A stretch of DNA of 64,000 nt from Fodinicola acaciae (GTDB lineage Bacteria; Actinomycetota; Actinomycetes; Mycobacteriales; HKI-0501): positions 2,173,235-2,237,234 of the forward strand of contig NZ_WOTN01000001.1 in NCBI RefSeq assembly GCF_010993745.1, given 5' to 3'. Of this stretch, positions 54,190-63,332 are shown one piece after another (within the stretch, counting starts at the first letter, position 1; each line of letters begins with the position of its first letter). The notes below the pieces were generated by a model. That model was not told the DNA's origin and did not search any database. It saw only the letters and a program-made list of their open reading frames with translations. A program made the position numbers and the translations under genes.

Positions 54190-54775
54190 CGCCGAGTGCC
54201 GGCCTTTACGCGTCGCCCGCCGAACGACGCCGCTTGCGCGGCCCTCGGCGAACGACGCCATTTCGCCGGCACCAAACGGCCAACGACGCATGTCGCCCGG
54301 CGCTCGCCGAGCGACGACTCCTACGCGGCGCTTGCCGAGCGACACCGTTTACGCGGCCCTCGGCGAACGACGCCATCTCGGCGGCACCGCACGGCCAACG
54401 ACGCACATCAGGCGGCAATCGACCAGCGCCACAAATTCCGCGACACTCGGCCAACGCCGGCCTTCACACGACGCTCACCGAACGACGCCGCTTGCGCGGC
54501 CCTCGGCGAACGACGCCATTTCGCCGGCACCAAACGGCCAACGACGCATGTCGCCCGGCGCTCGCCGAGCGACGACTCCTACGCGGCGCTTGCCGAGCGA
54601 CACCGTTTACGCGGCCCTCGGCGAACGACGCCATCTCGGCGGCACCGCACGGCAAACGACGTACGTCTGCCGGCAGCCGAGCGACACCGTTTACGCGACG
54701 ATCGCCGAGCGACGCGTCTTACGCGACGCCCGCCGAGCGGCGGCGACAGCGCTACAGCCGAGCGGCGGCAACTGC
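54190..54775. repeat. 28-30 bp minisatellite with nested 259-bp duplication
   Basis: About 20 tandem degenerate units of 28, 29 or 30 bases. A unit starts GCCGAGCGACGCC (or GCGAACGACGCC / GGCCAACGACGC) and ends TACGCGGCNCTC. A block of units at about 54218-54402 recurs almost identically 259 bases later at 54477-54661. Unit length is mostly not a multiple of three, and all frames stay open by composition, so it is not coding. There are no unique spacers, so it is not a CRISPR array. The last units touch the 3' end of the monooxygenase gene. Confidence 0.9.
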
Positions 54776-56215
54776 TGAGGGCCTGCCAAACCAGCGCTGC
54801 AGCGCCTCCGCCAGACCCTGGTCGTCGCCGGTGGTCGACGACCACGCGACGTAGCCGTCCGGTCGTACGAGCAGGCCGGTCACCCCGTCCGGCAGCGGCC
54901 CGGCGGTGACCTCGATCCGGTCGTCGTAACCGGCCGCGGAGGCGCCGATCAGCACGCCGCCCGCGTGACGGCCGTACGGCCAGAACCGACCGACCTGCGA
55001 CGGATCCGACGGCGCGTAGTCGATCTCCAGCCCGTTGGCCATCGCCACGAAATGGTCGAGTACGTCGGGAAAAGCCAGCACCTCGGCGACCACCTCGCGC
55101 AACGCGTCCACCTGCGGCCCCGGCCGCATCAACGCGACCTGAGCGCGCGTGTTGCGCAGGACCCACGCACCGACCGGGTGCCGCTCGGCGTCATATGTGT
55201 CCAGCAACGAAGAATCAGCCAGTCCGCGGACGACCAGGCCGAGCTTCCAGCCGAGGTTCGCGGCGTCCTGCAGGCCGAGGTTGAGGCCCTGGCCGCCGAT
55301 CGGCGAGTGGACGTGCGCCGCGTCGCCGGCCAGGAAAATCCGGCCGCGGCGATAGGACGTGGCCTGGCGCGTGTTGTCGGAATACCTGATGCCGCCGTCG
55401 AAACTCGTCACGACGACATCCGGTACGCCGGACGCGCGGCGGATGCTTTCCTGCATTTCCAGGGCGGTCAGCGGAGCGTGCCGGTCGTCCGGGCCGCCGT
55501 CGAACTCGATGGTGGCGATCTCGCCTGGCACCATCGACAGGTTCACCAAGCCGCCCGGGCTGCGTACGCTCGACCGCAAGGCGGACGGATCGGCGACGGT
55601 GGCGGCGGCCGTACGACCGGTCATCGTCGCGTCCGTGCCGACGAAGTCGATGCCGGCGCACTTGCGTACGACGCTCCGGCCGCCGTCGCAGCCCACCAGA
55701 TACGAGCCGCGCACCGTACGACCGTCGGCCAGCACAGCGGCGACGGTCTCACCCTCGTCGACGACGTCCACGACCTCGCAGCCGGACCAGACCGGCACGC
55801 CGAGCGACTCCGCCCAGTCGGCCAGCAGCTGCTCCAGGTTGTGCTGCCGTACGAGGAAGACCGGCAGGTCGCTCGGCTCGGTCACCAGCGGCAACCCACT
55901 GAAATGGCCGCGCGCCCGGCCCTCGCCGAGCATCTTCAGCAGCGAGTCCACCACGTCTGCCGGGTCCGTCCCGCGCTCGGCAGTCATCGAGGCGAACATC
56001 GCCCGCTGAGCCGCGGCCAATGGCGCGTCCAAGCCGCGCAACGCCAGCGTCTGTACGCTTCGGCCGTTGACGCCGCGCATGCCGAAACTGCGCGACCGCC
56101 GCTCGCGCGCGTCCGTCGCGGCCTCCAGGACCAGCGGCTCCGCACCGGCCACCTTCAGCTCACCTGCCAACAAAAATCCCGTCGGCCCTCCGCCGACCAC
56201 GATCACGTCGATCAT
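54752..56215 (-). CDS. FAD-dependent aromatic monooxygenase (PheA/TfdB/PgaE type)
   Basis: 487 residues. Rossmann motif VVGGGPTGFLLAGEL (6-20), DG motif VGCDGGRSVVRK (about 173-184), and the FAD ribityl-binding GD motif IFLAGDAAHVHSPIGGQGLNLGLQDA (about 290-315), as in class A flavin hydroxylases. A C-terminal thioredoxin-like domain ends in LVRPDGYVAWSS. ATG at 56215 with GGAG upstream. Regulated probably by the divergent TetR. The final codons run into the minisatellite edge. Confidence 0.92.
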   Translation of the reverse strand: MIDVIVVGGGPTGFLLAGELKVAGAEPLVLEAATDARERRSRSFGMRGVNGRSVQTLALRGLDAPLAAAQRAMFASMTAERGTDPADVVDSLLKMLGEGRARGHFSGLPLVTEPSDLPVFLVRQHNLEQLLADWAESLGVPVWSGCEVVDVVDEGETVAAVLADGRTVRGSYLVGCDGGRSVVRKCAGIDFVGTDATMTGRTAAATVADPSALRSSVRSPGGLVNLSMVPGEIATIEFDGGPDDRHAPLTALEMQESIRRASGVPDVVVTSFDGGIRYSDNTRQATSYRRGRIFLAGDAAHVHSPIGGQGLNLGLQDAANLGWKLGLVVRGLADSSLLDTYDAERHPVGAWVLRNTRAQVALMRPGPQVDALREVVAEVLAFPDVLDHFVAMANGLEIDYAPSDPSQVGRFWPYGRHAGGVLIGASAAGYDDRIEVTAGPLPDGVTGLLVRPDGYVAWSSTTGDDQGLAEALQRWFGRPSAVAAARL

Positions 56216-56231
56216 CGTCTCACTCCTTTTA

Positions 56232-56280
56232 CTTACACCGTATGCTTACAGTGTAAGCTTTACACGTACGGTGTAAGCTT
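56232..56280. promoter_or_regulatory. Operator region with TTACAC/GTGTAA repeats
   Basis: Between the divergent monooxygenase and TetR genes: CTTACACCGTA (56233-56243) and TACGGTGTAAG (56267-56277) form one inverted pair, and GCTTACAGTGTAAGC (56244-56258) a second perfect palindrome around one base. Likely TetR binding sites overlapping both promoters. Confidence 0.7.
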
Positions 56281-56286
56281 TGTCAA

Positions 56287-56976
56287 GTGCCACGACGAGA
56301 GCTCAACCGCGAGAAGGTGCTCGACGCCGCCCTGGAGCTGGCCGCCGAGGAGGGCATCGACGGCCTGTCCATGCGCAAGCTGGCGAAACGGCTCGGCGTG
56401 GAGGCGATGTCGCTCTACAACCACGTCTCCAGCAAGAGCGACATCCTGGACGGCATCGCCGAGCGCGTACAGGCGAGCATCGAGCGGCCCGACCCGGCCA
56501 AGCCGTGGCCGGAGCGGATCCGCGAGACCGCGCGCAACATGTACCGCGCCATGAAGGCGCATCCGGTGGTGCCGCTGGCGCTCGTACGCGACGAGGCCAA
56601 CCCCCTCTCGACGGCGTCGCTGCTGCCGCTGGACGATGCCGTCGCCGCACTTTTCGAAGCAGGCATGGACGAGGTGACGGCGCGTCAGTCGCTGTCGGCG
56701 ATGAACAGCCTGGTCTTCGGTTCGCTGCTGCTGGCGACCGGCGGCTTCGAGCGCGAGTACAGCACGCAGGCCGAGGCCAACCAGCTCGAGCCATATCTGA
56801 CCGGTCTCGACCACGCGAAGGTGCCGCATTTCAGCCGGCTGCTGCCGGCGATCAGCGCCGGCGACCCGGAAGAGGACTTCGAGGCGGGGCTCGACATGTT
56901 GATCGCCGGCATCGTGAAGGCGGCGGGTTCGGGACCGTCCAACGGAATGGGCAACGGCAGCGCCACTTCCGCCTGA
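56287..56976 (+). CDS. TetR family regulator
   Basis: 229 residues. HTH at about 4-50: NREKVLDAALELAAEEGIDGLSMRKLAKRLGVEAMSLYNHV. C-terminal domain as in TetR/AcrR proteins that sense aromatic compounds. The GTG start at 56287 is only seven bases from the last operator repeat and has no Shine-Dalgarno, so the mRNA may be leaderless. Probably represses the divergent monooxygenase. Confidence 0.88.
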   Translation: MPRRELNREKVLDAALELAAEEGIDGLSMRKLAKRLGVEAMSLYNHVSSKSDILDGIAERVQASIERPDPAKPWPERIRETARNMYRAMKAHPVVPLALVRDEANPLSTASLLPLDDAVAALFEAGMDEVTARQSLSAMNSLVFGSLLLATGGFEREYSTQAEANQLEPYLTGLDHAKVPHFSRLLPAISAGDPEEDFEAGLDMLIAGIVKAAGSGPSNGMGNGSATSA

Positions 56977-57114
56977 GGCGCGGAGTCGTACCGTCGCGAC
57001 AAAAGGGATGTCTGTCACAGAAAACGTCACCAGTGGTTACGGCCAGGTCACCGACCTGCAACAATCCCCGGCGAAGCTTGGTGGCACGTCTCGTACCAGC
57101 CGATCGGAGTCGCA

Positions 57115-57303
57115 ATGGCATCAGCACTCGGTGACGTCCTCTTGTGGTCACTCGGTCGGCTGCTGCCGCACGGCGGCCAACGTACGGCACGACGTAATGC
57201 GTGGATCGCGATGAGCGAAGGCGTGGCGCGGGCACGGCAGCGCCAGGAAGCCGAGACCGCGCTCACCCTGCTGCCTGCTGACGCGCGGAGGAAGCTCATC
57301 TAA
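57115..57303 (+). CDS. Small hypothetical protein
   Basis: 62 residues, basic and helical (PHGGQRTARRNAWIAMSEGVARARQRQEAETAL). GGAG lies five bases before the ATG. Nine bases before plsC-like gene, so perhaps in one operon. No family recognised; short length leaves some doubt. Confidence 0.45.
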   Translation: MASALGDVLLWSLGRLLPHGGQRTARRNAWIAMSEGVARARQRQEAETALTLLPADARRKLI

Positions 57304-57312
57304 CCTCGCCCT

Positions 57313-58086
57313 ATGGCAGAGCTCGTCTATCCCCCGGTGATCGCGTTCGGGCGTACGGTCTTCCGCATCTGGGGCCTGCGTTTCGACCTCCAGGGCACCG
57401 ACAACGTGCCGACCAGCGGAGGCGCGGTGATGGCGATCAACCACGTCGGCTACCTCGACTTCACCTTCGCCGGCCTGGCCGCTCTGCCGTCGAAACGGCT
57501 CGTCCGTTTCATGGCCAAGGAGTCGGTGTTCCGCCACCGCGTCTCCGGGCCGCTCATGCGCGGCATGAAACACATCCCGGTCGACCGCGACGCCGGCGCC
57601 GCCTCCTTCCGCGCCGCGTTGACCGCGTTGAAAGCCGGCGAGATCGTCGGCGTCTTCCCCGAGGCGACCATCTCGCAGTCCTTCGAGCTCAAGGACTTCA
57701 AGTCCGGCACCGTACGGATGGCGCGCTCGGCGAAGGTGCCGATCCTGCCGACGATCGTCTGGGGCTCGCAGCGGATCTGGACCAAGGGCCGCAAGCGCGA
57801 CTTCGGCCGTAACAAGTTTCCGCTGACGGTCGCCGTCGACGAGCCGATCGAGGTGCCGAAAGGCGTCGATCCGGAGGACGTCAACGACGAGCTGCGCCGC
57901 CGGATGACCGCGTTGTTGCATCGCGTACAGGAGGCCTATCCCGACAAACCGCGCGATGAGGACGACCGCTGGTGGTTGCCGGCACGGCTCGGCGGCACGG
58001 CGCCGACGCCGGAGGTCGCCGCCAGGCTCGACGAGGAAGAGGCGACCGAACGAGCCCGTAAACGCGCCGCTCGGCTGGCTGATTAG
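57313..58086 (+). CDS. Lysophospholipid acyltransferase (PlsC family)
   Basis: 1-acyl-sn-glycerol-3-phosphate acyltransferase-like membrane enzyme, 257 residues. Block I NHVGYLD with the HX4D pair (H44, D49), GMKHIPVDRDAG, and block III VGVFPEATIS. It transfers acyl chains to lysophospholipids; exact acceptor not shown. The C-terminal tail (about 215-257) is acidic then basic and may be peripheral. Confidence 0.9.
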   Translation: MAELVYPPVIAFGRTVFRIWGLRFDLQGTDNVPTSGGAVMAINHVGYLDFTFAGLAALPSKRLVRFMAKESVFRHRVSGPLMRGMKHIPVDRDAGAASFRAALTALKAGEIVGVFPEATISQSFELKDFKSGTVRMARSAKVPILPTIVWGSQRIWTKGRKRDFGRNKFPLTVAVDEPIEVPKGVDPEDVNDELRRRMTALLHRVQEAYPDKPRDEDDRWWLPARLGGTAPTPEVAARLDEEEATERARKRAARLAD

Positions 58087-58136
58087 GCACCGACCGGCTG
58101 CGTCCGCGTACGCGCGTTGTCACTAGACTTGGCCGC

Positions 58137-58853
58137 ATGGCAAGAGACCCGGAGAAGCCGACCTTCCGCGAACGCCTGACCAAGTTCCGCGAGCGGTTGG
58201 TGCTGATCTGGCAGATCTTCAGCATGACCCGCAAGCGCGACAAACTGCTCGTGCCGCTGATGGCGGCGATCTTCGTCGCGCCGATCGTCGTGACCGTCGT
58301 GGTCAGCCTGTTCATCGGCTACTGGGGTCAGACGATCCCGATCGGCGTCGCGCTCGGCGCGCTCGGCGCGATGATCATCTTCACTCGGCGCGCCACCAAG
58401 GCGCAGTACGACTCGATCGCCGGCCAGCCCGGCGCGGCGCTCGGCGTGCTGCAGCAGATGCGCGGCGGCTGGATCACCTCGGACACGCCGGTGCAGTTCA
58501 ACGCCAGCCAGGACATGATCCACCGGGTGCTCGGCAAACCCGGCGTCATCCTGGTCGGCGAAGGCAACCCCAACCGGCTCAAGAACATGTTCAGCCAGGA
58601 GATGAAGCGGGTCTCGCGCGTCACCGGCAACGTGGAGATCTATCGCGTCGTCGTCGGCACCGAGGAAGGTCAGGTGCCGCTGGACAAGTTGCAGCGACAT
58701 TTCCTGAAGCTGCCGCGCAACCTCACCGGGAAACAGGTGACCGCGCTGGAGAAGCGGATGGTGGCCATCTCCGGACCCAACATCCCGATCCCCAAGGGCC
58801 CGATGCCCAAGGGCGCGCGGATGCCCAAGGGCGCGCGCTCGCCGCGCGGCTGA
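58137..58853 (+). CDS. DUF4191 membrane protein
   Basis: 238 residues with two adjacent spans (about 40-57 and 62-80) in the N-terminal third and a soluble C-terminal domain. It ends in a low-complexity Pro-Lys-Gly-Ala run (PKGPMPKGARMPKGARSPRG). Family conserved near glnA in actinobacteria, function unknown. Convergent with the RDD gene, with only four bases between stops. Confidence 0.85.
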   Translation: MARDPEKPTFRERLTKFRERLVLIWQIFSMTRKRDKLLVPLMAAIFVAPIVVTVVVSLFIGYWGQTIPIGVALGALGAMIIFTRRATKAQYDSIAGQPGAALGVLQQMRGGWITSDTPVQFNASQDMIHRVLGKPGVILVGEGNPNRLKNMFSQEMKRVSRVTGNVEIYRVVVGTEEGQVPLDKLQRHFLKLPRNLTGKQVTALEKRMVAISGPNIPIPKGPMPKGARMPKGARSPRG

Positions 58854-58857
58854 CCCC

Positions 58858-59256
58858 CTATTTCGTCCGCACCATCACCGACTCGACCGCGCGGTCGTGC
58901 CAGCCGCGGCCGTTGCGGTCGGTGATGACCGCCGGCACGAACAGCTGCAGCAGCGCCGCGCGTACGGCGGCACGCCACAGGCCCAGCCGGCCGCCGTCGG
59001 GCAGCCGTACGCAGGCGATGCCGAGCAGCCGCATGCCGACCGTCTGGCCGAAGAAGCCGACGAACAGCGTGTACTCCGCGAACAGGACGACCGCCGACCA
59101 CACTCCGGGCAGCTGCGGCCGGGTGAACAGCAACGCGGCGAAGAACGACAGCAGGCAGTCGATCGCCAACGCGGCCAGCCGACGACCGAAGCCGGCCACC
59201 GCACCGGCGCCCTCCGCCGGCAGACCCAGGTCAGCGCCGCGGTGCGGCTCGGTCAT
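58858..59256 (-). CDS. RDD family membrane protein
   Basis: 132 residues. RRLAALAIDCLLSFFAALL carries the RDD-type Arg/Asp pattern in TM1; TVGMRLLGIACVRLPDGGRLGL and NGRGWHDRAVESVMV are typical of the family. Three hydrophobic spans. Function unknown. ATG at 59256 is chosen; the longer frame crosses the glnA promoter. Conserved neighbour of glnA in actinobacteria. Confidence 0.85.
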   Translation of the reverse strand: MTEPHRGADLGLPAEGAGAVAGFGRRLAALAIDCLLSFFAALLFTRPQLPGVWSAVVLFAEYTLFVGFFGQTVGMRLLGIACVRLPDGGRLGLWRAAVRAALLQLFVPAVITDRNGRGWHDRAVESVMVRTK

Positions 59257-59340
59257 CTGATCGCTACGCTGACTGTCCACAACTGCCAGCGTAGCGAGAC
59301 GGTGACCGCGCGCCGGAGCATGGTGAGCGTCACCGTCGGC

Positions 59341-59378
59341 GTAACCTCCCCGAAACAATGGGGATACGGGTGAGCAAC
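59341..59378 (+). promoter_or_regulatory. GlnR-type operator upstream of glnA
   Basis: Four half-sites at an exact 11-base period: GTAAC (59341), GAAAC (59352), GATAC (59363), GCAAC (59374). This matches the actinobacterial GlnR pattern gTnAC-n6-GaAAC repeated twice. It lies 50-85 bases before the glnA start, so nitrogen control by GlnR is likely. Confidence 0.8.
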
Positions 59379-59425
59379 GCCGCGTTCGTAGCGTGGACTC
59401 ATCATCGAACCGCGACGGAGGACGG

Positions 59426-60850
59426 ATGTTTTCCAGCCAAGAGGAACTCCTGGAGTATCTGCAGAAAGAGGACGTCAAGTTCGTCGACGTACGTTTCTGT
59501 GACCTGCCGGGAATCATGCAGCACTTCACCGTCCCGGTGGGGTTCTTCGACGCCGACGTGCTGGAAGAGGGCCTGGCCTTCGACGGCTCGTCCATCCGTG
59601 GCTTCCAGCAGATCCACGAGTCCGACATGCTGCTGGTCGCCGACCCGACGACCGCCTTCGTCGACCCGTTCCGCGCGCAGAAGACGCTGATCCTCAACTT
59701 CTTCATCGTCGACCCGTTCACCCGCGAGCCATACACGCGTGACCCGCGGACGATCGCGAAGAAGGCGGAGGAATACCTGGCCGCCTCCGGCATCGCCGAC
59801 ACCGCCTATTTCGGTCCCGAGGCGGAGTTCTACATCTTCGACTCGATCCGTTACGACACCGCACCGCAGCACGGCTTCTACTACATCGACTCGGTCGAGG
59901 GTGCGTGGCGTACCGGCGCCGAGGAGGGTGGCGCCAACCTCGGTCACAAGACGGCGTACAAGGGTGGCTACTTCCCGGTGCCGCCGGTCGACCATTACGC
60001 GGACCTGCGCGACGAGATCGTGACCAACCTGATCAACGCCGGCATCGTGGTGGAGAAGGCGCACCACGAGGTCGGCTCCCCCGGCCAGGCGGAGATCAAC
60101 TACAAGTTCTCCACGCTGCTCAACGCCGGCGACACTTTGCAGAAATACAAGTACATCGTGAAGTGCACCGCGGCCGCGGCCGGCAAGTCGGTGACCTTCA
60201 TGCCGAAGCCGATCTTCGGTGACAACGGCTCCGGCATGCACACGCACCAGTCGCTGTGGAAGGACGGCTCGCCGCTGTTCTACGACGAGACCGGCTACGC
60301 CGGCCTGTCCGACACCGCGCGCTGGTACATCGGCGGCCTGCTCTCGCACGCGCCGTCGCTGCTGGCCTTCACCAACCCGACGGTCAACTCCTACCGCCGG
60401 CTGGTGCCGGGCTTCGAGGCGCCGGTCAACCTGGTCTACTCGCAGCGCAACCGGTCGGCCTGTACGCGTATCCCGATCACCGGCAACAACCCGAAGGCCA
60501 AGCGCGCCGAGTTCCGCGTACCGGACCCGTCCTGCAACCCGTATCTGGCCTTCTCGGCGATGATGATGGCGGGCCTGGACGGCATCAAGAACAAGATCGA
60601 GCCGCCAGCGCCGGTCGACAAGGACCTCTACGAGCTGCCGCCGGAGGAGCTGGCCGAGGTCGCGCAGGTGCCTGGCTCACTGCCCGAGGTGCTCGACACC
60701 CTGGAAGCCGACCACGAATACCTGCTCGCCGGTGACGTGTTCACTCCGGACGTGATCGAGACCTGGATCGACTACAAGCGGGAGAACGAGGTCGACCCGA
60801 TCCGCCTCCGCCCGACCCCACACGAGTTCGCGCTCTACTACGACGTCTGA
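59426..60850 (+). CDS. glnA: Glutamine synthetase type I
   Basis: 474-residue GSI that assimilates ammonium into glutamine. N-terminal beta-grasp [24 protein letters not shown], metal-binding [22 protein letters not shown] loop [25 protein letters not shown], and the adenylylation site [10 protein letters not shown] (Tyr near 402). ATG at 59426 has GGAGG six bases upstream. Likely controlled transcriptionally by GlnR and by adenylylation. Ends in a strong terminator. Confidence 0.97.
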   Translation: MFSSQEELLEYLQKEDVKFVDVRFCDLPGIMQHFTVPVGFFDADVLEEGLAFDGSSIRGFQQIHESDMLLVADPTTAFVDPFRAQKTLILNFFIVDPFTREPYTRDPRTIAKKAEEYLAASGIADTAYFGPEAEFYIFDSIRYDTAPQHGFYYIDSVEGAWRTGAEEGGANLGHKTAYKGGYFPVPPVDHYADLRDEIVTNLINAGIVVEKAHHEVGSPGQAEINYKFSTLLNAGDTLQKYKYIVKCTAAAAGKSVTFMPKPIFGDNGSGMHTHQSLWKDGSPLFYDETGYAGLSDTARWYIGGLLSHAPSLLAFTNPTVNSYRRLVPGFEAPVNLVYSQRNRSACTRIPITGNNPKAKRAEFRVPDPSCNPYLAFSAMMMAGLDGIKNKIEPPAPVDKDLYELPPEELAEVAQVPGSLPEVLDTLEADHEYLLAGDVFTPDVIETWIDYKRENEVDPIRLRPTPHEFALYYDV

Positions 60851-60865
60851 TTCCTCGCCTCAAGC

Positions 60866-60904
60866 GGTGGCCGGCCAGCACCTGCTGGCGGGCCACCGTT
60901 TTTT
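60866..60904 (+). terminator. Intrinsic terminator of glnA
   Basis: GGTGGCCGGCCAGCA (60866-60880) pairs with TGCTGGCGGGCCACC (60883-60897) with a single mismatch and a two-base loop, followed by GTTTTTTG (60898-60905). A classic Rho-independent terminator sixteen bases past the glnA stop. Confidence 0.92.
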
Positions 60905-61543
60905 GGGCTCTGTGCCGGCGTTCCGCACGGACGAGGACGGCGGCCGGCACGAGTACGGCGGCGGTGACCAGGACGACCGCGCAGCGCGCCAGTAGCTGTC
61001 GGCCGGTCCGATGAGCGCCAACGGCACCGTCCCCACCACGATCACGACCAGTCCGGCGAAGACGATCCGCGCGCCGCCGACCGTGCTGCCCAGCACCGGC
61101 GCGAGCACCAGCGGAACACTGGCCACCGCCATCAGCCGGCCCATCCGGCGCGGTCCGGCGATCGTCGCCACCATCATCTGGCCGACCGGCACCAACAACC
61201 CGCCGGTCATTCCCAGCAGGATCCGCGCCACGATCAGCAGCTCGATGTTCGGGGCCAACGCACAAAACGCCGACGCGAGAGCGAAAATCCCGATACCGGC
61301 GATCCAGACCCGGCCCGCCCCAAACCGCCGAGCCGCCCAGCCACTGACCGGCACGGTTGCGGCCATCGCCAGCAGATAGCCGGAGGCGGTCCACTGCACG
61401 GTCGCGAGCGGTGCCGAGAACTGCCGGCTGAGTGCGTCCAGCGCGACATTGACGACGGTCGAGGTCGCCATCGACGGGAAGCCGCCAACCAACAAAATCG
61501 CCGTCAGTCCCCACACGTTCGCGGGAATGCGGTCGTCATCCAC
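60870..61543 (-). pseudogene. MFS drug-transporter remnant
   Basis: The reading frame from GTG 61543 matches the N-terminal half of DHA2-type major facilitator proteins: VNVALDALSRQF, GRVWIAGIGIFALASAFCALAPN, GGLLVPVGQMMVATIAG. After GSTVGG it jumps to sequence typical of a much later helix (RIVFAGLVVIVVGTVPLALIGPADSYW), so several hundred bases are missing. Near 60985 the frame shifts; the final helix (VVLVTAAVLVPAAVLVRAERRHRAQK) is in another frame. The end is the glnA terminator. Non-functional remnant. Confidence 0.8.
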
Positions 61544-62573
61544 GGTCGGGCACTCCGAGCGCGTCGCGTACGACCCCGACGATCCGACCGGCATTGTCGC
61601 CTGGCCCCGCGGTCAGCCGGTTGTGGGTGAAGGCAAAGGAAAACCGATGGTCGCGATCGGCGAATGCCAGGCTGACGCCGGAGCCGTTCATGCCGAAGCA
61701 CGCGACCCTGGATCCCATCTCGTAGTCATCGTGGCCATGGAAGAATCCGTATGACTTCGGCACTGGGCCGCCCAGCACAGGGGCGAAGGCGGTGGTGCGC
61801 ACAGCGGTCGCCTCGTCGATGGTTTCCTTGGACAGCAGGCGAAAACCGTCGATCTCGCCATCGCCGGCCAACGCCGCGTAGACTCGCGCGGCCGCGCGCG
61901 CCGTCATCGTCGCGATGGCTGGATTCGGGCCTCGCATCGCATCCGGAGCGTTGCTCAGGTCGGCCATGCCGCCAACGCTTTCCTCGGCACGGCACGGAAA
62001 AGTGGCAGGTCCGCCGGCAGGGAGGCGATCATCGCGGCCCAGCCGCCGTCGTAGGCCGTCGCCTTGACGACGGTCTCCGGCGCGGCGAACATGAGCGCAC
62101 CGGAGATTCCCAGCGGTGTCGCGATTTCCTCGGCCAGCACCGCATCCGCACCGCGTCCGGTGGCTCGCCTGACGATCTCGGCGACCAGCACACCGCACGT
62201 CCAACCGTGATAGGCCGTCTGTGTCCCCGGCTGCCAGGCCGGCGGTTGGCTGGCCAGCCGCGCCGCCATCGCGCGCTGGTCGAGAAGCTCGTCGACATCG
62301 ACGTCGGGCTCGATCCACGGCAGCCCGACCGAATGCGACATCACCTGCCCGACCGTCGCTTCCGCCTTGCCGGCAACGGAAAACTCCGGCCAGTAGCGGG
62401 CCACCGGGGCCTGGTAGTCGAGGAGGCCTCGGTCGACCAGGACGGCCACGGCGGCGGCCGAGATCCCCTTGCCGGCGGAGGCCGAATCAAACAACGTGTC
62501 GCTGGACGCCGATTTCGGCGCCAGAGGCGGTCAAATCGGCCAACACATCCTGCACTCGCTCTTGTGCGCTCAT
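61536..62573 (-). pseudogene. Class C beta-lactamase-family serine hydrolase, broken
   Basis: Starts MSAQERVQDVLADLTASGAEIG at 62573, then an internal deletion and frame change near 62505 joins it to DTLFDSASAGKG, removing about 30-40 residues. The SxxK motif SAGK and VGQVMSHSVGLPW, YHGWTCG, follow in one frame. Near 61970 the frame shifts again (after RAVPRKALA, into MADLSNAPDAMRGPNPAIA) and continues to LGVPDRG. Thus at least two lesions. The start of the MFS remnant overlaps its end, so the two once formed an operon. Confidence 0.8.
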
Positions 62574-62747
62574 TGCCATGTCTGCAGTATATGAATTCTT
62601 TGCATTTACTGCAACCGCCTGGATCGCGTCTTGCCCGATGCCGCGCGGCTTTCTTGGCGCTTTCTTGGTCGTGCCGTTGACGGATCAGGTGCGGTCCAGT
62701 TACTGTCCCGCCGACCCGCTGGTTTAGCGCTAAGAAGGGACCCCGTC

Positions 62748-63275
62748 ATGCGCAGATTCCTTGGCAGGGCAACAAGACTCGTGGCGGTCGCCGTCGCCGC
62801 CGGCACGCTCCTGCTCACGGCACATCCGGCGGCCGCCGCCACCAGTACGAGCACCGAAGGCGAGGCGCTGGTCCCCGGCGCGACCCCGTTCCAGGCCACC
62901 GCGACCGTGCAAAGTGGATCGATCTGGTCCGGCGGCAAGCAGATGCTGGTCAAGGTCGACAGCGGCCAGACCCAGGGAATGATCTCCAACACCATCAGCC
63001 TGCCGTCGCCGAGCGCCGCCGCGTACCACGTCACGGCCTTGCTCACCACCGGCCCGAACTATGGCGTGGTTGAGCTGAAGTTCGGCGGCCACGGCGGCAA
63101 CTACTTCGACGCGTACTCCCCCACGACCGCCGTCAAGACGGTGGAATTCACCGACGTAGTCGTATTTCCGGGCTCCAACAGCACGACCGTGCTGAGCGTC
63201 CTGGTCGCCTCCAAGAACGCCGCTTCCTCCGGCTACAACGCCGGTCTCGACAAGATCACCATGACCCTGCAGTAA
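62748..63275 (+). CDS. Secreted protein, unknown function
   Basis: 175 residues with a clear signal peptide (RRFLGRATRLVAVAVAAGTLLLTAHPAAA, cleavage near 30) and a mature part rich in Ser/Thr/Gly and beta-type sequence (GPNYGVVELKFGGHGGNYFDAY). No Cys, no catalytic motif seen. AAGAAGGG lies ten bases before the ATG. A low-confidence guess is an extracellular beta-sandwich; no function is assigned. Confidence 0.7.
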   Translation: MRRFLGRATRLVAVAVAAGTLLLTAHPAAAATSTSTEGEALVPGATPFQATATVQSGSIWSGGKQMLVKVDSGQTQGMISNTISLPSPSAAAYHVTALLTTGPNYGVVELKFGGHGGNYFDAYSPTTAVKTVEFTDVVVFPGSNSTTVLSVLVASKNAASSGYNAGLDKITMTLQ

Positions 63276-63286
63276 GAAGTTCGCAT

Positions 63287-63323
63287 GGCCACCATGCTTG
63301 CGTTGGACGCAAGCATGGTGGCC
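63287..63323. terminator. Perfect 16-bp hairpin between convergent genes
   Basis: GGCCACCATGCTTGCG (63287-63302) and CGCAAGCATGGTGGCC (63308-63323) pair perfectly around TTGGA. It lies 11 bases after the secreted-protein stop and nine bases from the permease stop on the other strand. No T-run. Probably a bidirectional terminator. The centre TTGCGTTGGACGCAA is also found in repeat B copy 1 on the minus strand. Confidence 0.75.
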
Positions 63324-63332
63324 GTGCGGCCG

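Noticed and set aside
54190-54775. Possible CRISPR array, since the unit is about 28 bases
   Set aside because: Units are contiguous and degenerate with no unique spacers, and no cas genes are nearby.
54051-54909. Plus-strand open frames of 237 and 267 codons over the minisatellite
   Set aside because: Unit lengths of 28-30 bases break frame periodicity; all frames are open because of composition.
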